NCBI GenBank assembly: GCA_937927415.1
Contig: CALBDS010000061.1
Span: 124,001 to 188,000, forward strand
DNA: 64,000 bases
From: an uncultured Rhodospirillaceae bacterium
GTDB taxonomy: Bacteria; Pseudomonadota; Alphaproteobacteria; Azospirillales; Azospirillaceae
Direction of reading: 5' to 3'
In this document: one piece after another, positions 17,401-25,660 of the stretch
Layout: each line of letters opens with the position of its first letter
How positions within the stretch are numbered: the stretch's first letter is position 1
Position numbers and translations under genes: made by a program
Notes under the pieces: model-generated
Databases searched by the model: none
Told to the model about the DNA's origin: nothing
Seen by the model: the letters and a program-made list of their open reading frames with translations, nothing else

Positions 17401-20400
17401 ACGGCATCGCCCAATCCAACACCGGCACCCAGGCCGGGGTGCTGATCGACGCCCAGACCAACGCGCTGAAGATCACGTCGTCGGCCGGCGGAGCCAGCGC
17501 CGTTTCCATCACCGGGAATGCGCAAAGCGGCTCTTCCACCGCGGCCTGGGGCATCCGGCTTCTGAGCAACACAACCCTTGAGGCCACGGGCGACGGCGGG
17601 CTGTCGCTGACCGGCACCGGCGGCACCTCGTCCGCCAGCACCATCGGCGGCATCGGCACCGACGGATCGGGCAGCGGCGCCCCAAAGATCCAGTCGGTCC
17701 GCGGCGCCATCACCCTGACCGCCACCGCCGGCAGCGGTCCCAGCGCCACCGGCCTCATCCTGTCGGGCAATGTCCGGATCGGCACCGGGGCGCTGACACC
17801 GGCCTCCACCGCCGACATCACGCTGACGGCGGATTCCATGACGCTGGCCCGCTCCGGCAGCCCGCAGATCGCCAGCACGGGCACCGTAACCATCGCCCCT
17901 CTGACCCCATCGGCCGGGATCGGGCTGGGCACCGCCAGCGGCACGCTGTCGCTGACCGGCGCATCGCTGGCGGTGCTCCAGGACGGCTTTTCCGCCATCG
18001 TCATCGGACGGGCGGACGGCACCGGCGCCATCACCACCGGCGGCCCTCTGACCTTTTCCGACACTCTGGTGCTGCGCAGCCCCGGTGCGGGCAGCGGCGG
18101 CATCGCCATCGGCGGCACCCTCGGCACCGGGCCGAACAGCCTGACCCTGAACACCGCGGGCACGGCCAGCCAGACCGCCGCCATCACCGCGGCAGCACTC
18201 TCCCTGCTGGGGACCGGCGGCACCCACACCCTGACCAACGCCGGCAACAATGTCCTGACGCTGGCCGGCAACACCGGGACGGTCAGCTACCGGGATTCCG
18301 ACGGGTTCACGATCGGGATCGTCAGCGGCACCTCCGGCCTGACGGTCGGCGGCACCCCCCTGTCACTGGCGGCAGGGGGCACCATCGACCAGAGCGCCGG
18401 CCTGTTCAACGTCGGCCGGCTGGACCTGTCGGCGGGGGGCGATATCCTGCTGGCGCCCAACGGAGTGTCGAACACGGTGGCGCATCTGGGCACCGTCACC
18501 CGCGGCGGGGCGCTGCAATTCGCCAACAGCGGCGGCGGGCTGAGCATCGATGGGGCCATCGGCACCGACCTTCTGAACGGCGACATCCGCATCACCACCA
18601 ATGGGGACCTGACCCTGAACGGATCGGCCAGCCTGTCCGTGTCGGGAACCGGGGCGATCATCCTGTCCGCCGGGGAGACGTTCCGCAACAATGCCGGCAG
18701 CGGTGTGTTCACGCTCGGCAGCGGGCGATGGCTGATCTATTCCGCCGATAACGGCCAGATCGTCACCGGCGGCTTGACCGGCGGCACGCTGTACGGGCGG
18801 ACGTGGACCGCCGATCCACCGTCGTCCATCACCACGGCGGGAAACCTGTTCCTGTTCGCCACCACCCCATCCCCGCCACCACCTCCGCCGCCGCCCCCCT
18901 CCCCGCCGGTATCGCCGCCGCAACCCCCTCCGGTGTCCCCTCCTCCGGTGTCGCCGCCGGTGTCGCCGCCACCGCCACCTGTCTCACCGCCACCGCCACC
19001 GCCGCCATCACCACCGATCACACCGCCGCCACCGCCCCCTCCTCCTCCGGTGTCGCCGCCTGTTTCCCCGCCCGTCCCGCCACCGGAACCCCCGCCTGTT
19101 TCTCCGCCGGTATCAACGCCGGAATCCCCGCCCGTGCCGCCACCGCCCAATCCGCCGGTCGTGGCTGAGACGGGGAGGATGACACCGACCCTGCCCGGCG
19201 GACCGACTCCGGCGATGGAACAGACGCTTCAAACTGCGGCCAATCCGCCGCTGCTTCATCCGTCGCCGCCTATGGCGCCCCAGCCGCCGTCCATCGCTCT
19301 TCCGCCGGCCCAGATGCCGCCGCCGGTTCCCGAGCCGGCGACGGTGGCCCTGGCGTCGGGCTCCACTGCGGTGTTCACCCCGGCAGCAGCCACCGCCCGG
19401 CAGGACGGGGCGACCCTGGCCCAGCCCGGCCCGGAAACCCTGGCGTCCGCGCGCGTGCAATCGGCCGCCACCACCGTGGCCCAGGCCGCGGCGGGCGGAA
19501 CGCTTGCCAACGCTGTTGCCACGGTCGCCGGCTTGCCGGTGCCGGAGCAAAAGGCGGTGTTCCAGAACGTTCCGGCGGCGGCCATCGTCAACGGGCTGAA
19601 GACCAGCCCCGACCCGGTGGCCCGGCGGGTGGGCGCCGTTCTGGAAACCGTGGCCGCCACCGGCCAGCCGGGCTTTGCCGACGTGAAACAGGCGTTGAAG
19701 GAGGCTGGAACCGACCCGGAAACCGCCCGCACCTATCTGGTCATGTACCAGCGGGTGGAGCGGGAACAGCGGACCCAGGCGTTCAGCGGGGCCTTGACGG
19801 AACTGATCCGCGACCCGGCCGCCTATGACCTGTTCCGGCGCGACGGCGGGCCGACGGCGCCGCCGCGGCTGCTGCGCATCTCCGCCAGCCGCACCCGCGG
19901 GGCCGGGGTGGCCCTGCGCGGCATCGTCTCTGACAGCGCCGGCGTGGCCGAGGCGCGGGTGAACGGCCGCTGGGTCTTCATCGACGAAAACGGCCAGTTC
20001 CGCACCAGCATCCCCGTCGATCCGGGCGAGACGAAGGCCACGCTGACCATCGTCGATGAGAACGGGAACAGGACCGAGCAGGAAATCCCCATCACCGGCG
20101 ACGGCACGCCCCCCGCCGAGAGTGCCCCGCCCAAGCCGCGCAAAATCGCGCTGATGATCGCCGTTGACACCTATCAGGCCCCCGGCATTCCCAAGCTGGG
20201 CACGCCGCCCGCCGACGTGGCGGCGGTGGGGGCGGCGCTGAACGATCATCTGGGGTACGAAACCCGCATCCTGCGCAACCCCGGCAAGATGGAAATCGCC
20301 GCCGCCCTGCGCGCCCTGGGCCGCGAGGTGGGCGAGCAGGACAAGGTGATCGTCTATTACGCCGGCCACGGGTACGAAATCGCCGAGACGGGAACCGGCT

Positions 20401-20873
20401 ATTGGCTGCCCGCCGACGCCGGCACCGACAGCGCCCGCAACTGGCTGTCCAACAACGACATCGCCCGCTTCCTCAGCCGCATGCCGGCCAAGCATGTGAT
20501 GCTGGTGTCGGACAGTTGCTATTCCGGCGCCTTCACCAAGGAGCAGAAGGTGGACGCCGCGGCCCTGCGCACCCTGACCAAGGACGAGATCCGTCAGCGC
20601 CGCTCGGTGATGGCCCTGTCGTCGGGGGGCGACGAGCCGGTTGCCGATGGCGAGGTGAATTCCCCCTTCGCCGCGTCCCTGCTGAGCCGGGTCCGCACGC
20701 TGCCCACCGACGCCGAGGGGTACAAGCTGTTCCTCCAGGTCCGCGATGACGTAACGCGGGAGGTGCCGCAGACCCCGCAGTACGGCGTGGTCCGCACCGC
20801 CGGGTACGATCAGGGCGGCGACTATCTTCTGGAAGTGTCCCCCCAAAAAAGCACAAGGCCGGCGGTCAACTGA
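14451..20873 (+). CDS. TpsA exoprotein: filamentous haemagglutinin N-domain, beta-helix, Pro-rich linker and C-terminal caspase (C14) domain
   Basis: 2140 residues. The signal peptide spans 1-40 (…RPAWA). The TPS/haemagglutination secretion domain covers about 41-300, with the NPHGIFFG motif at 123-130. A long Gly/Thr/Ser-rich parallel beta-helix runs to about 1465; it includes a DGFSxIxIGR motif twice, near residues 805 and 1178. A poly-Pro/Ser linker spans 1473-1570. A helical stretch and a small Ig-like beta domain (VSDSAGVAEARVNGRW) follow. The caspase-fold domain at about 1898-2125 carries the dyad H1973 (YYAGHGYE) and C2023 (SDSCYSG). No Shine-Dalgarno is evident before ATG 14451, but the N-terminus fits. 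A surface or released filament carrying a cysteine protease is predicted; its target and activator are unknown. Caspase-like proteases usually cleave after Arg/Lys or Asp. Confidence 0.92.
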   Translation: MRTPPRRRPSARSLLRASTALGGAAGLLLAVLAGIRPAWANPEDGRVVAGQAVIDRPAPDRVDIRQSSDRAVIDWQRFGIGPGEHTRFQQPGPGSITLNRVTGPEPSDILGRLSANGQVWLVNPHGIFFGPTARVDVGGLLATTHAIRTDDFMAGRFAFEGLSGATATVENEGSITVRNAGLAAFVAPGVANRGTIDARLGSVELASGRAFVVDLYGDQKINLAMDAKTDARPVGRDGKPVTALVENSGKIFADAGRVHLSAAAARGIVDRVIDMSGHVQARSVREENGEIVLSGDDGAVEVAGTIDARGTAAGETGGTITVTGASVAVRTGARLDVSGTNGGGAVRVGGDAMGGTADAATLAAYRIRPARKPVPPAQTTVVEAGAALAADATTAGPGGTVVVWSDGATAFAGSITATGGPLGGDGGFVETSGKGTLQATGRVRTGAPAGTPGVWLLDPSDITVSSGGDTTPIGSSYDPATSSTIHPSVIADALAANSSVVLSTAGGSGGSGIITISDAITKTAGGDSTLTLRANRDIIVNADITSSAGALSLVFNAHATGDTFPGRVRINGATITTNGGSLTIGGGLDPASTAAIGGGSITGEANRGVYLSGATITTGGGAVRIAGDGGTDSANGTNRGIEIIGSSITATGGTITLVGRGGASSASQNSGIVLGSGASIQSGTGAISLNGTGGDGSGGTTDYGIEMGSGAQVTTNGSATISLRGINPHTSQGGITVASTGIIGGSLASGALTLEADTLTIDSTATVQGTGTLTLRPADLSASVTVGGNTGAFPLTASTLAALADGFSMIRIGRDDSQGSVTIATTAFKDPVTIASGGSSGTLTVTGALSTGTGSEAGSITLQAGDTITLDNGSSITTQNRPVVLNAARGGAGAVVLNGTSITTNGGAVTMGGGVPGSGDTPTGWTVGTAAHPVGVGIASSTIHTSGGAITIRGKGSTTQDGSHGIALTGGTTLDAGAGSILLDGIAQSNTGTQAGVLIDAQTNALKITSSAGGASAVSITGNAQSGSSTAAWGIRLLSNTTLEATGDGGLSLTGTGGTSSASTIGGIGTDGSGSGAPKIQSVRGAITLTATAGSGPSATGLILSGNVRIGTGALTPASTADITLTADSMTLARSGSPQIASTGTVTIAPLTPSAGIGLGTASGTLSLTGASLAVLQDGFSAIVIGRADGTGAITTGGPLTFSDTLVLRSPGAGSGGIAIGGTLGTGPNSLTLNTAGTASQTAAITAAALSLLGTGGTHTLTNAGNNVLTLAGNTGTVSYRDSDGFTIGIVSGTSGLTVGGTPLSLAAGGTIDQSAGLFNVGRLDLSAGGDILLAPNGVSNTVAHLGTVTRGGALQFANSGGGLSIDGAIGTDLLNGDIRITTNGDLTLNGSASLSVSGTGAIILSAGETFRNNAGSGVFTLGSGRWLIYSADNGQIVTGGLTGGTLYGRTWTADPPSSITTAGNLFLFATTPSPPPPPPPPPSPPVSPPQPPPVSPPPVSPPVSPPPPPVSPPPPPPPSPPITPPPPPPPPPVSPPVSPPVPPPEPPPVSPPVSTPESPPVPPPPNPPVVAETGRMTPTLPGGPTPAMEQTLQTAANPPLLHPSPPMAPQPPSIALPPAQMPPPVPEPATVALASGSTAVFTPAAATARQDGATLAQPGPETLASARVQSAATTVAQAAAGGTLANAVATVAGLPVPEQKAVFQNVPAAAIVNGLKTSPDPVARRVGAVLETVAATGQPGFADVKQALKEAGTDPETARTYLVMYQRVEREQRTQAFSGALTELIRDPAAYDLFRRDGGPTAPPRLLRISASRTRGAGVALRGIVSDSAGVAEARVNGRWVFIDENGQFRTSIPVDPGETKATLTIVDENGNRTEQEIPITGDGTPPAESAPPKPRKIALMIAVDTYQAPGIPKLGTPPADVAAVGAALNDHLGYETRILRNPGKMEIAAALRALGREVGEQDKVIVYYAGHGYEIAETGTGYWLPADAGTDSARNWLSNNDIARFLSRMPAKHVMLVSDSCYSGAFTKEQKVDAAALRTLTKDEIRQRRSVMALSSGGDEPVADGEVNSPFAASLLSRVRTLPTDAEGYKLFLQVRDDVTREVPQTPQYGVVRTAGYDQGGDYLLEVSPQKSTRPAVN

Positions 20874-20883
20874 TCCGCCGGCC
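20845..20883 (-). terminator. Rho-independent terminator for the convergent secreted-protein gene
   Basis: Perfect 9-bp stem GGCCGGCGG (20857-20865) / CCGCCGGCC (20875-20883) with a 9-base loop; on the minus strand it is followed by TTGTGC and six T. It sits between the convergent genes and contains the TpsA stop codon in its loop. It could also slow transcription on the plus strand, though no T-run follows there. Confidence 0.75.
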
Positions 20884-20913
20884 CTGCCGCCCGTTAGAGT
20901 GTGATCGGTTCTA

Positions 20914-22047
20914 TCAGTTCCGCTTGCCGTCCGGCTTGGCATCGGGCTTCGGCGCGGGCTTGGCCTCTTCCGTCTTGGGCTTGTCGGCCTTGGGCGGGGT
21001 CTTGGCCACGGTGCGGATGACGTTGGTCAGGTTGTCGCGGGCCGTGTCGGCCGCCGCGCGGTCGGGTTCACTGCCTTCGTGGAAGAACACGGTGAACAGC
21101 TTGGTCTTGGTCAGATAGAACAGCAGCGACACATGGATCTTGCGATCCGGGTTGGTGCAATCGACGCTTCCGGTGCGCAGGGTTACACCCTCCAGCGCCT
21201 CTTCCGGGCCGATGCTGATGGCGCCCTGGCCCAGGCACTTGTCCTTCAGCGTGCCGGCATAGCCCTGGCTCAGCTCCTCAAGGGTGCTGTCGCTGATGAC
21301 CTCACGCTCCTGCACGCCGCCCATCAACGGGCCGACGCGCCAAGCGTAATCCGCGGGGCGCTGGCCGGGGGGAATGCCGTCGAAGTTGACCGGGATCAGG
21401 TCGCGGAAACCGGCCGCCGACAGGATGGCGGTCAGCGCCTCGGGGTACGGCAGCGGCGGCGGGGGCAGCGGCGGCGGCAAGCTGTTTTCCTTGCCCGACG
21501 TGTCGGCGCAGGTCTTCAGGTCGCCCAGCAGCTTCTTCGTGCCCTTCAGCTCAAAGGCCACGTTGTCGGTGTCGGACTGGATGCGCAGGATGCTGCCGCC
21601 CATCAGGGCGCCGTAAAAATCCTCATCCTTGCCCTGGGAGATGACCAGAAGGTCGCCCTGGGGGGCCACCGCCTCGCGTTCCCGCTTGGCCTTGCCGTCC
21701 ACGGTCAGGGTGATTTTCCATTTCTGGTCCGGCGGCAGGCTGGCGCCGGGAATGCCGAGGCCAAGGTTGATTTCCCCCGCCAGATTGCGGGCGACCAGCA
21801 GCAGGTGCCCCTGCTCGAACCGGCTTTCCACCTTGCAGAAGGAAAAGGCGCCGTCCTTGGTCGTGACCACGCCACCACCCCAGCCGCCTTTCTGGGGCTG
21901 GGCCGGCACATCCGATGATGCGGGCTTGGCGGCGGCGGGGGCGGGGTCCGGTTTCGTAACGGGGGGTTTCTTCTCCGCAGCGACGGCGGGCGCGGCGGCC
22001 AGCATGGCGGCAACCGCAAGCAACGGGAGACGGCGTGTCAAAAACAT
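20914..22047 (-). CDS. Secreted hypothetical protein
   Basis: 377 residues; family not recognised. It has a signal peptide (MFLTRRLPLLAVAAMLAAAPAVAA), a Pro/Ala-rich spacer, a beta-rich region at about 55-200 (FSFCKVESRFEQGHLLLVARN), a poly-Pro stretch, a second domain with NFDGIPPGQRPADYAWRVG and three spaced Cys, and a Lys/Pro-rich C-terminus. The two-domain, Cys-bearing layout suggests a periplasmic or cell-surface protein. The listed ATG (22047) directly precedes the signal peptide. It is convergent with the TPS/caspase exoprotein gene, 40 bp between stops, so co-regulation is not implied, although close conservation of both would be worth testing. Confidence 0.8.
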   Translation of the reverse strand: MFLTRRLPLLAVAAMLAAAPAVAAEKKPPVTKPDPAPAAAKPASSDVPAQPQKGGWGGGVVTTKDGAFSFCKVESRFEQGHLLLVARNLAGEINLGLGIPGASLPPDQKWKITLTVDGKAKREREAVAPQGDLLVISQGKDEDFYGALMGGSILRIQSDTDNVAFELKGTKKLLGDLKTCADTSGKENSLPPPLPPPPLPYPEALTAILSAAGFRDLIPVNFDGIPPGQRPADYAWRVGPLMGGVQEREVISDSTLEELSQGYAGTLKDKCLGQGAISIGPEEALEGVTLRTGSVDCTNPDRKIHVSLLFYLTKTKLFTVFFHEGSEPDRAAADTARDNLTNVIRTVAKTPPKADKPKTEEAKPAPKPDAKPDGKRN

Positions 22048-22135
22048 CAGATCCGGCCGGTGTTGAAAGACAAAGCGGGACAGCGGGCGCAAGCCTATCC
22101 CCACAACCCTGCGCCGTCCAGTGAAAGGGCGGACC

Positions 22136-22876
22136 TCACAGCACCCCGTCCAGCACCCCCGCGTGGGCATGGCGCAGGGCGCGGCACGCCGCCTCCACCG
22201 CATCGTCATCCGCACGCTCAACCGCCCCAAGGGTCACCGGCAGATCCAGCAGCACCCGCACGGGGGCCGCCGACAGGAACAGGATGCGGTCGGCCAGCGC
22301 CATCGCCTCGCGCAGGTCGTGGGTGACGAACAGGACCGTTGTCGGGTGGGCCTGGAGAATGCCGGCCAGCAGCCCCCGCAACCGGCGGGCGGTGGGCGCG
22401 TCCAGCGACACGAACGGCTCGTCCATCAGCAACAGGTCCGGTTCGACGGCAAAGGCGCGGGCCAGTGCGGCCCGCCGGGCCATGCCGCCCGACAGGCGGG
22501 CGGGGTAGACGCCCCCCTGCCCCTCCAGCCCCACGTCGCGCAGCCACGCGGCCGCCAGCGCCTCCCACCCCGGACGGCGGTGGAGAACCAGGCCCAGGTT
22601 TTCCGCCACCGTGTACCAGGGCAGCAGCCGGGGAGTCTGGAACACGTACCCCAGCACCGGATCCCGGCCCCGCACCGACGGAAGCCGCACCGCCCCGTCG
22701 AAATCGGTGTCCAGACCGGCGATCATGTTGAGCAGCGTGCTCTTGCCGCACCCCGACGGCCCCACCAGGGCGGTGAAGCCCCCGGCGGGCAGGGTCAGGC
22801 GGAAATCCTGGAACAGCGTCACGCTGGGGTAGCGTTTGCGGCGGATCTCCACCGACACGGTGTTCACCGCCGCCAT
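22136..22876 (-). CDS. ABC importer ATP-binding subunit (SsuB/TauB-like)
   Basis: 246-residue nucleotide-binding protein with Walker A GPSGCGKST, Q-loop YVFQTPRLLPW, signature LSGGMARRAALA, Walker B LLLMDEP and switch His in VTHDLREAM. The sequence is closest in style to nitrate/sulfonate/taurine importers. It overlaps the permease gene by 13 bp and is the last gene of a three-gene importer operon. The substrate is not readable from the ATPase. Confidence 0.93.
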   Translation of the reverse strand: MAAVNTVSVEIRRKRYPSVTLFQDFRLTLPAGGFTALVGPSGCGKSTLLNMIAGLDTDFDGAVRLPSVRGRDPVLGYVFQTPRLLPWYTVAENLGLVLHRRPGWEALAAAWLRDVGLEGQGGVYPARLSGGMARRAALARAFAVEPDLLLMDEPFVSLDAPTARRLRGLLAGILQAHPTTVLFVTHDLREAMALADRILFLSAAPVRVLLDLPVTLGAVERADDDAVEAACRALRHAHAGVLDGVL

Positions 22877-23604
22877 CGCGCCAGCCTCCGGTCCAGGGGC
22901 TGCAGCCCGGCGGTTTCGATCAGCAGAACCACGGCGATGAACACCAGGGTATAGGCCAGGATGGCGCCGACGTCGAAAAGCTGGAAGAACAGGTTCAACT
23001 GAAAGCCAACACCGTTGCTGCGCCCCATCAGCTCGACCACCAGCACGATCTTCCAGATCAGCGCCAGCCCCGACCGCGCCGCCGCCATCAGGTACGGCGC
23101 CAGTTGCGGCAGCACCACATGGCGCAGCGTGCCCCAGGCGCCGAAGCGGTAGAGCCGCGCCACCTCCAGATAATCGCGGTCCAGGCTGCGCGCCCCTTCG
23201 CGCACGATGACGGCGACGTTGGGGATCTTGTTCAGCGACACCGCCAGCACCGCCGCCGATTCCACCAGCCCGAACCAGACGTAGCACAGGATGATGACCA
23301 CCAGCGCCGGCAGGTTCAGGAACAGCACCAGCCACCCGTCGAACAGCCGGTTCAGCAGCGCCGAGCGGCCCAGCGCCAGCCCGATCCCCGCCCCGATCAG
23401 CATGGACAGGACGAAGCTGGCCGCCACCCGCGCCAGCGTCACCCCCACATGATACGGCAGGGTTCCGTCCGCCATCCCGGCCAGGACGATGCGGAACACC
23501 TCCGCCGGCATGGGCAGCAGCCGGCTGCCGGCCGCCAGCCCCGCCCCCTGCCAGACCAGCAACAACAACAGCAGGGAAAGGCCGCGCTGCAGCGCCGTCT
23601 TCAC
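22864..23604 (-). CDS. ABC importer permease (SsuC-like)
   Basis: 246-residue inner-membrane permease with about six helices and the BPD_transp_1 coupling loop (EVARLYRFGAWGTLRHVVLPQLAPYL). The start is GTG at 23604, overlapping the upstream stop as GTGA; an in-frame ATG 36 bp earlier lies inside the previous gene. Translation is coupled to the binding protein. It belongs to the nitrate/sulfonate/taurine permease group. Confidence 0.92.
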   Translation of the reverse strand: MKTALQRGLSLLLLLLVWQGAGLAAGSRLLPMPAEVFRIVLAGMADGTLPYHVGVTLARVAASFVLSMLIGAGIGLALGRSALLNRLFDGWLVLFLNLPALVVIILCYVWFGLVESAAVLAVSLNKIPNVAVIVREGARSLDRDYLEVARLYRFGAWGTLRHVVLPQLAPYLMAAARSGLALIWKIVLVVELMGRSNGVGFQLNLFFQLFDVGAILAYTLVFIAVVLLIETAGLQPLDRRLARWRR

Positions 23605-24599
23605 CGATCGGCCCCGATGGGAAGGCTCACCCCCTCCCAAAAGGTGCCCGGCGCCAGCCGCCCGCCGCGACCGGTCAGATCCTCGCCCCCCAGACCGGCG
23701 ACGATGGCGAACAGCGCGGCGGCGGCGTCCCGCTCCGCCACCCCCCAGCGGGTGGGGATGCCCTCGCGGTAGCCGGCGCGCAGGGCGGCGAACACCGCCT
23801 CATCCTCCGCCCGCATCAGGGGGCGCAGGGCCTCCCACTCGGCGTCCGAGGCGCGCAGCCGCTCCTTGGCGGCGGCGGTGGCGGCGAAAAAGGCGGACAC
23901 CGCCCGCGGGTTGGCCCGCCCCCACGCCTCGGTGAAGACATAGCCCAGCGCCGGGGTCGCGTCCGTCACGCCCAGCCGGGCGGCGATGCGGTTGACATCC
24001 ACCAGCCGCCGATACCCCGCGGCGTCCAGCCGGGCGGCGAAATTCCAGAAGGTCAGCACCGCGTCCAACTGCCCCGCCTGCACCTGCTGGTTCAGCAGCG
24101 GCGGGGCGGCGAACACCGGCTGCGCATCCCGCGCCGGGTCGAAGCCGTGATCCCGCAGGGTCAGGGCGCGCAGCAGCAGCCAGTTCTTGTCCAGCGGACC
24201 GCCGGCAACCCCGATCCGCCGGCCCTTCAGCCCGTCCACTGAGGTGATGGGAGAATCCGGCGGCACCATCACCGCCCCCACCGACCCGGAAAAGGGAATG
24301 AAGCTGATGGCCGTGCCGTCGTTGCGCTGGCGGCTGGTCCACAGCCAGTCACTGACGATCATATCGACGCTGCCGCCCATCAGGGCGATCTTCCCCGCCT
24401 CGGTGTTCGCCAGATCGATGACCTGCACGTCCAGCCCGGCGGCGGTGTCCAGCCCATGGCGTTTGATGGTGTCGATTTCCCACGCCACCGTGCCGAACTT
24501 CACCAGCCCGATGCGCAGGCCCACCGGCTCCGCCGCACCGGCGGTCAGTGCACACAGGAAAAGCACCGCAGCGGCCAGAGCCGCCCACGCGCGCACCAT
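23601..24599 (-). CDS. ABC importer periplasmic binding protein (SsuA/NMT1-like)
   Basis: 332 residues with a signal peptide (VRAWAALAAAVLFLCALTAGAA) and an NMT1/SsuA-type type-II binding fold: LRIGLVKFGTVAWEIDTI, KIALMGGSVDMIVSDW, LKGRRIGVAGGPLDKNW. GGGGAGGAAGG lies just before the ATG at 24599. Sulfonates, taurine, nitrate or pyrimidine-type thiamine precursors are all carried by members of this fold. The position downstream of a TPP-riboswitch transporter on the same strand makes a thiamine link conceivable, but a 356-bp gap with a repeat element separates the two operons. Confidence 0.9.
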   Translation of the reverse strand: MVRAWAALAAAVLFLCALTAGAAEPVGLRIGLVKFGTVAWEIDTIKRHGLDTAAGLDVQVIDLANTEAGKIALMGGSVDMIVSDWLWTSRQRNDGTAISFIPFSGSVGAVMVPPDSPITSVDGLKGRRIGVAGGPLDKNWLLLRALTLRDHGFDPARDAQPVFAAPPLLNQQVQAGQLDAVLTFWNFAARLDAAGYRRLVDVNRIAARLGVTDATPALGYVFTEAWGRANPRAVSAFFAATAAAKERLRASDAEWEALRPLMRAEDEAVFAALRAGYREGIPTRWGVAERDAAAALFAIVAGLGGEDLTGRGGRLAPGTFWEGVSLPIGADR

Positions 24600-24773
24600 C
24601 GGCCTTCCTCCCCTGATACGGCCTTTTCCGATTGGAATAGCAAGTGGGGGGCGGGGTGTCTGTAATACATTGGAAGCATGGGAAGGAGGAGTTTCCCAAT
24701 GACTTGCCGGTTTTTCCCGTCGGGGGCCGGCGGCCCCCAGGGCGACGAGTTCAGGTAACAAACCGGCGCAATT

Positions 24774-24948
24774 CCCCTCTCCCCGCCGGGGAGAGGGTTG
24801 GGTGAGGGCCGATTTTCGCGCGTTAGCCCGAAAATTGAGCCGTCAGGCTCTCCAAACCTCAAATTTGCGCTTGCTTCGCAACGGATTTCGGGCCTTCGGC
24901 GCGAAATCCGGCCCTCACCCTATCCCTCTCCCGGGGCGGGAGAGGGGG
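24774..24948. repeat. Palindromic extragenic repeat (REP/MITE-like), about 175 bp
   Basis: The outer ~48 bp at each end are near-perfect inverted repeats beginning CCCCTCTCCC and running through GGTGAGGGCC to GCGCG, with a less conserved centre. It fills most of the 356-bp gap between the two ABC operons and ends 8 bp from the stop of the downstream ATPase gene. RNA from either strand would fold into one long hairpin, so it may attenuate or stabilise transcripts. No gene lies in 24600-24955. Confidence 0.85.
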
Positions 24949-24955
24949 AAATGTT

Positions 24956-25660
24956 TCAGGGGGCGCCGAGGAAGGCGGCGGTCAGGCGGTCGGGGGTGAC
25001 GTGGGCGGACGAGCCGTCGTACAGGATGCGGCCCTGGCGCAGCAGGATCGCCCGCCCGGCCACGGACAGGGCGCGGGCGGTGCTCTGGTCGGCGAGCAGG
25101 ACCGCGGTGCCGGTTGCCGCAATGGCTGATACCGCGGCGAACACGTCCGACGACAGGCGGGGGGACAGGCCCAGCGACGGTTCGTCCAGCAGCAGCAGGC
25201 GGGGGGATCCCATCAGGGCACGGGCGATGGCCAGCATCTGCTGCTGCCCGCCCGACAGGCGCCATGCGGTGTCACCCGCCTTGGTCCGCAGGTCGGGAAA
25301 CAGCGCGTAGACCCGTTCCATCGCCGCCCGCCGTTCGGTGCCGGAGGACGGGCCGGCGGCGTCCAGGGTGTCGTGAACGCTCATGCCCGGAAACACCCGC
25401 CGCCCTTCCGGCACGTACCCCAGGCCCAGCGATGCCCGGCGATGGGTCGGCAGGCGGGTGGCGTCGGTGCCGGCGATCATGACGGTTCCACGGCTGGGCA
25501 CCAGACCCAGAACCGCCTTCATCAGCGTGGATTTGCCCGCCCCGTTGGCCCCCAGCAGGGCCACGGTTTCCCCCGGCGCCACGGCCAGCGACACCCCATC
25601 CACCGCCACCGCCCCGCCGTAACCGGCGGTCAGCCCCTCCAGCCGCAACAGCGCGTTCAC
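24956..25660 (-). CDS. Branched-chain-type ABC importer ATP-binding protein (LivF-like)
   Basis: 234-residue nucleotide-binding protein of the LivF group: Walker A GANGAGKST, the LivF hallmark YVPEGRRVFPGMSV, signature LSGGQQQMLAIARALM and Walker B LLLLDEPSLGLSP. ATGA overlap with the preceding LivM-LivG fusion gene (25657-25660). It is the last gene of the TPP-riboswitch-led operon, so in spite of the family name its cargo is probably thiamine or a thiamine precursor rather than leucine, isoleucine or valine. Confidence 0.93.
   Translation of the reverse strand: MNALLRLEGLTAGYGGAVAVDGVSLAVAPGETVALLGANGAGKSTLMKAVLGLVPSRGTVMIAGTDATRLPTHRRASLGLGYVPEGRRVFPGMSVHDTLDAAGPSSGTERRAAMERVYALFPDLRTKAGDTAWRLSGGQQQMLAIARALMGSPRLLLLDEPSLGLSPRLSSDVFAAVSAIAATGTAVLLADQSTARALSVAGRAILLRQGRILYDGSSAHVTPDRLTAAFLGAP

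Noticed and set aside
18867..19160. Repetitive CCG/CCT-rich stretch as a DNA repeat array
   Set aside because: It stays in frame and encodes the Pro/Ser linker of the exoprotein; unit length is irregular and there are no spacers.
24600..24773. A second TPP riboswitch before the SsuA-like gene
   Set aside because: None of the THI-box blocks (CTGAGA, CTGGAT, ATGCCAGCG) is present.
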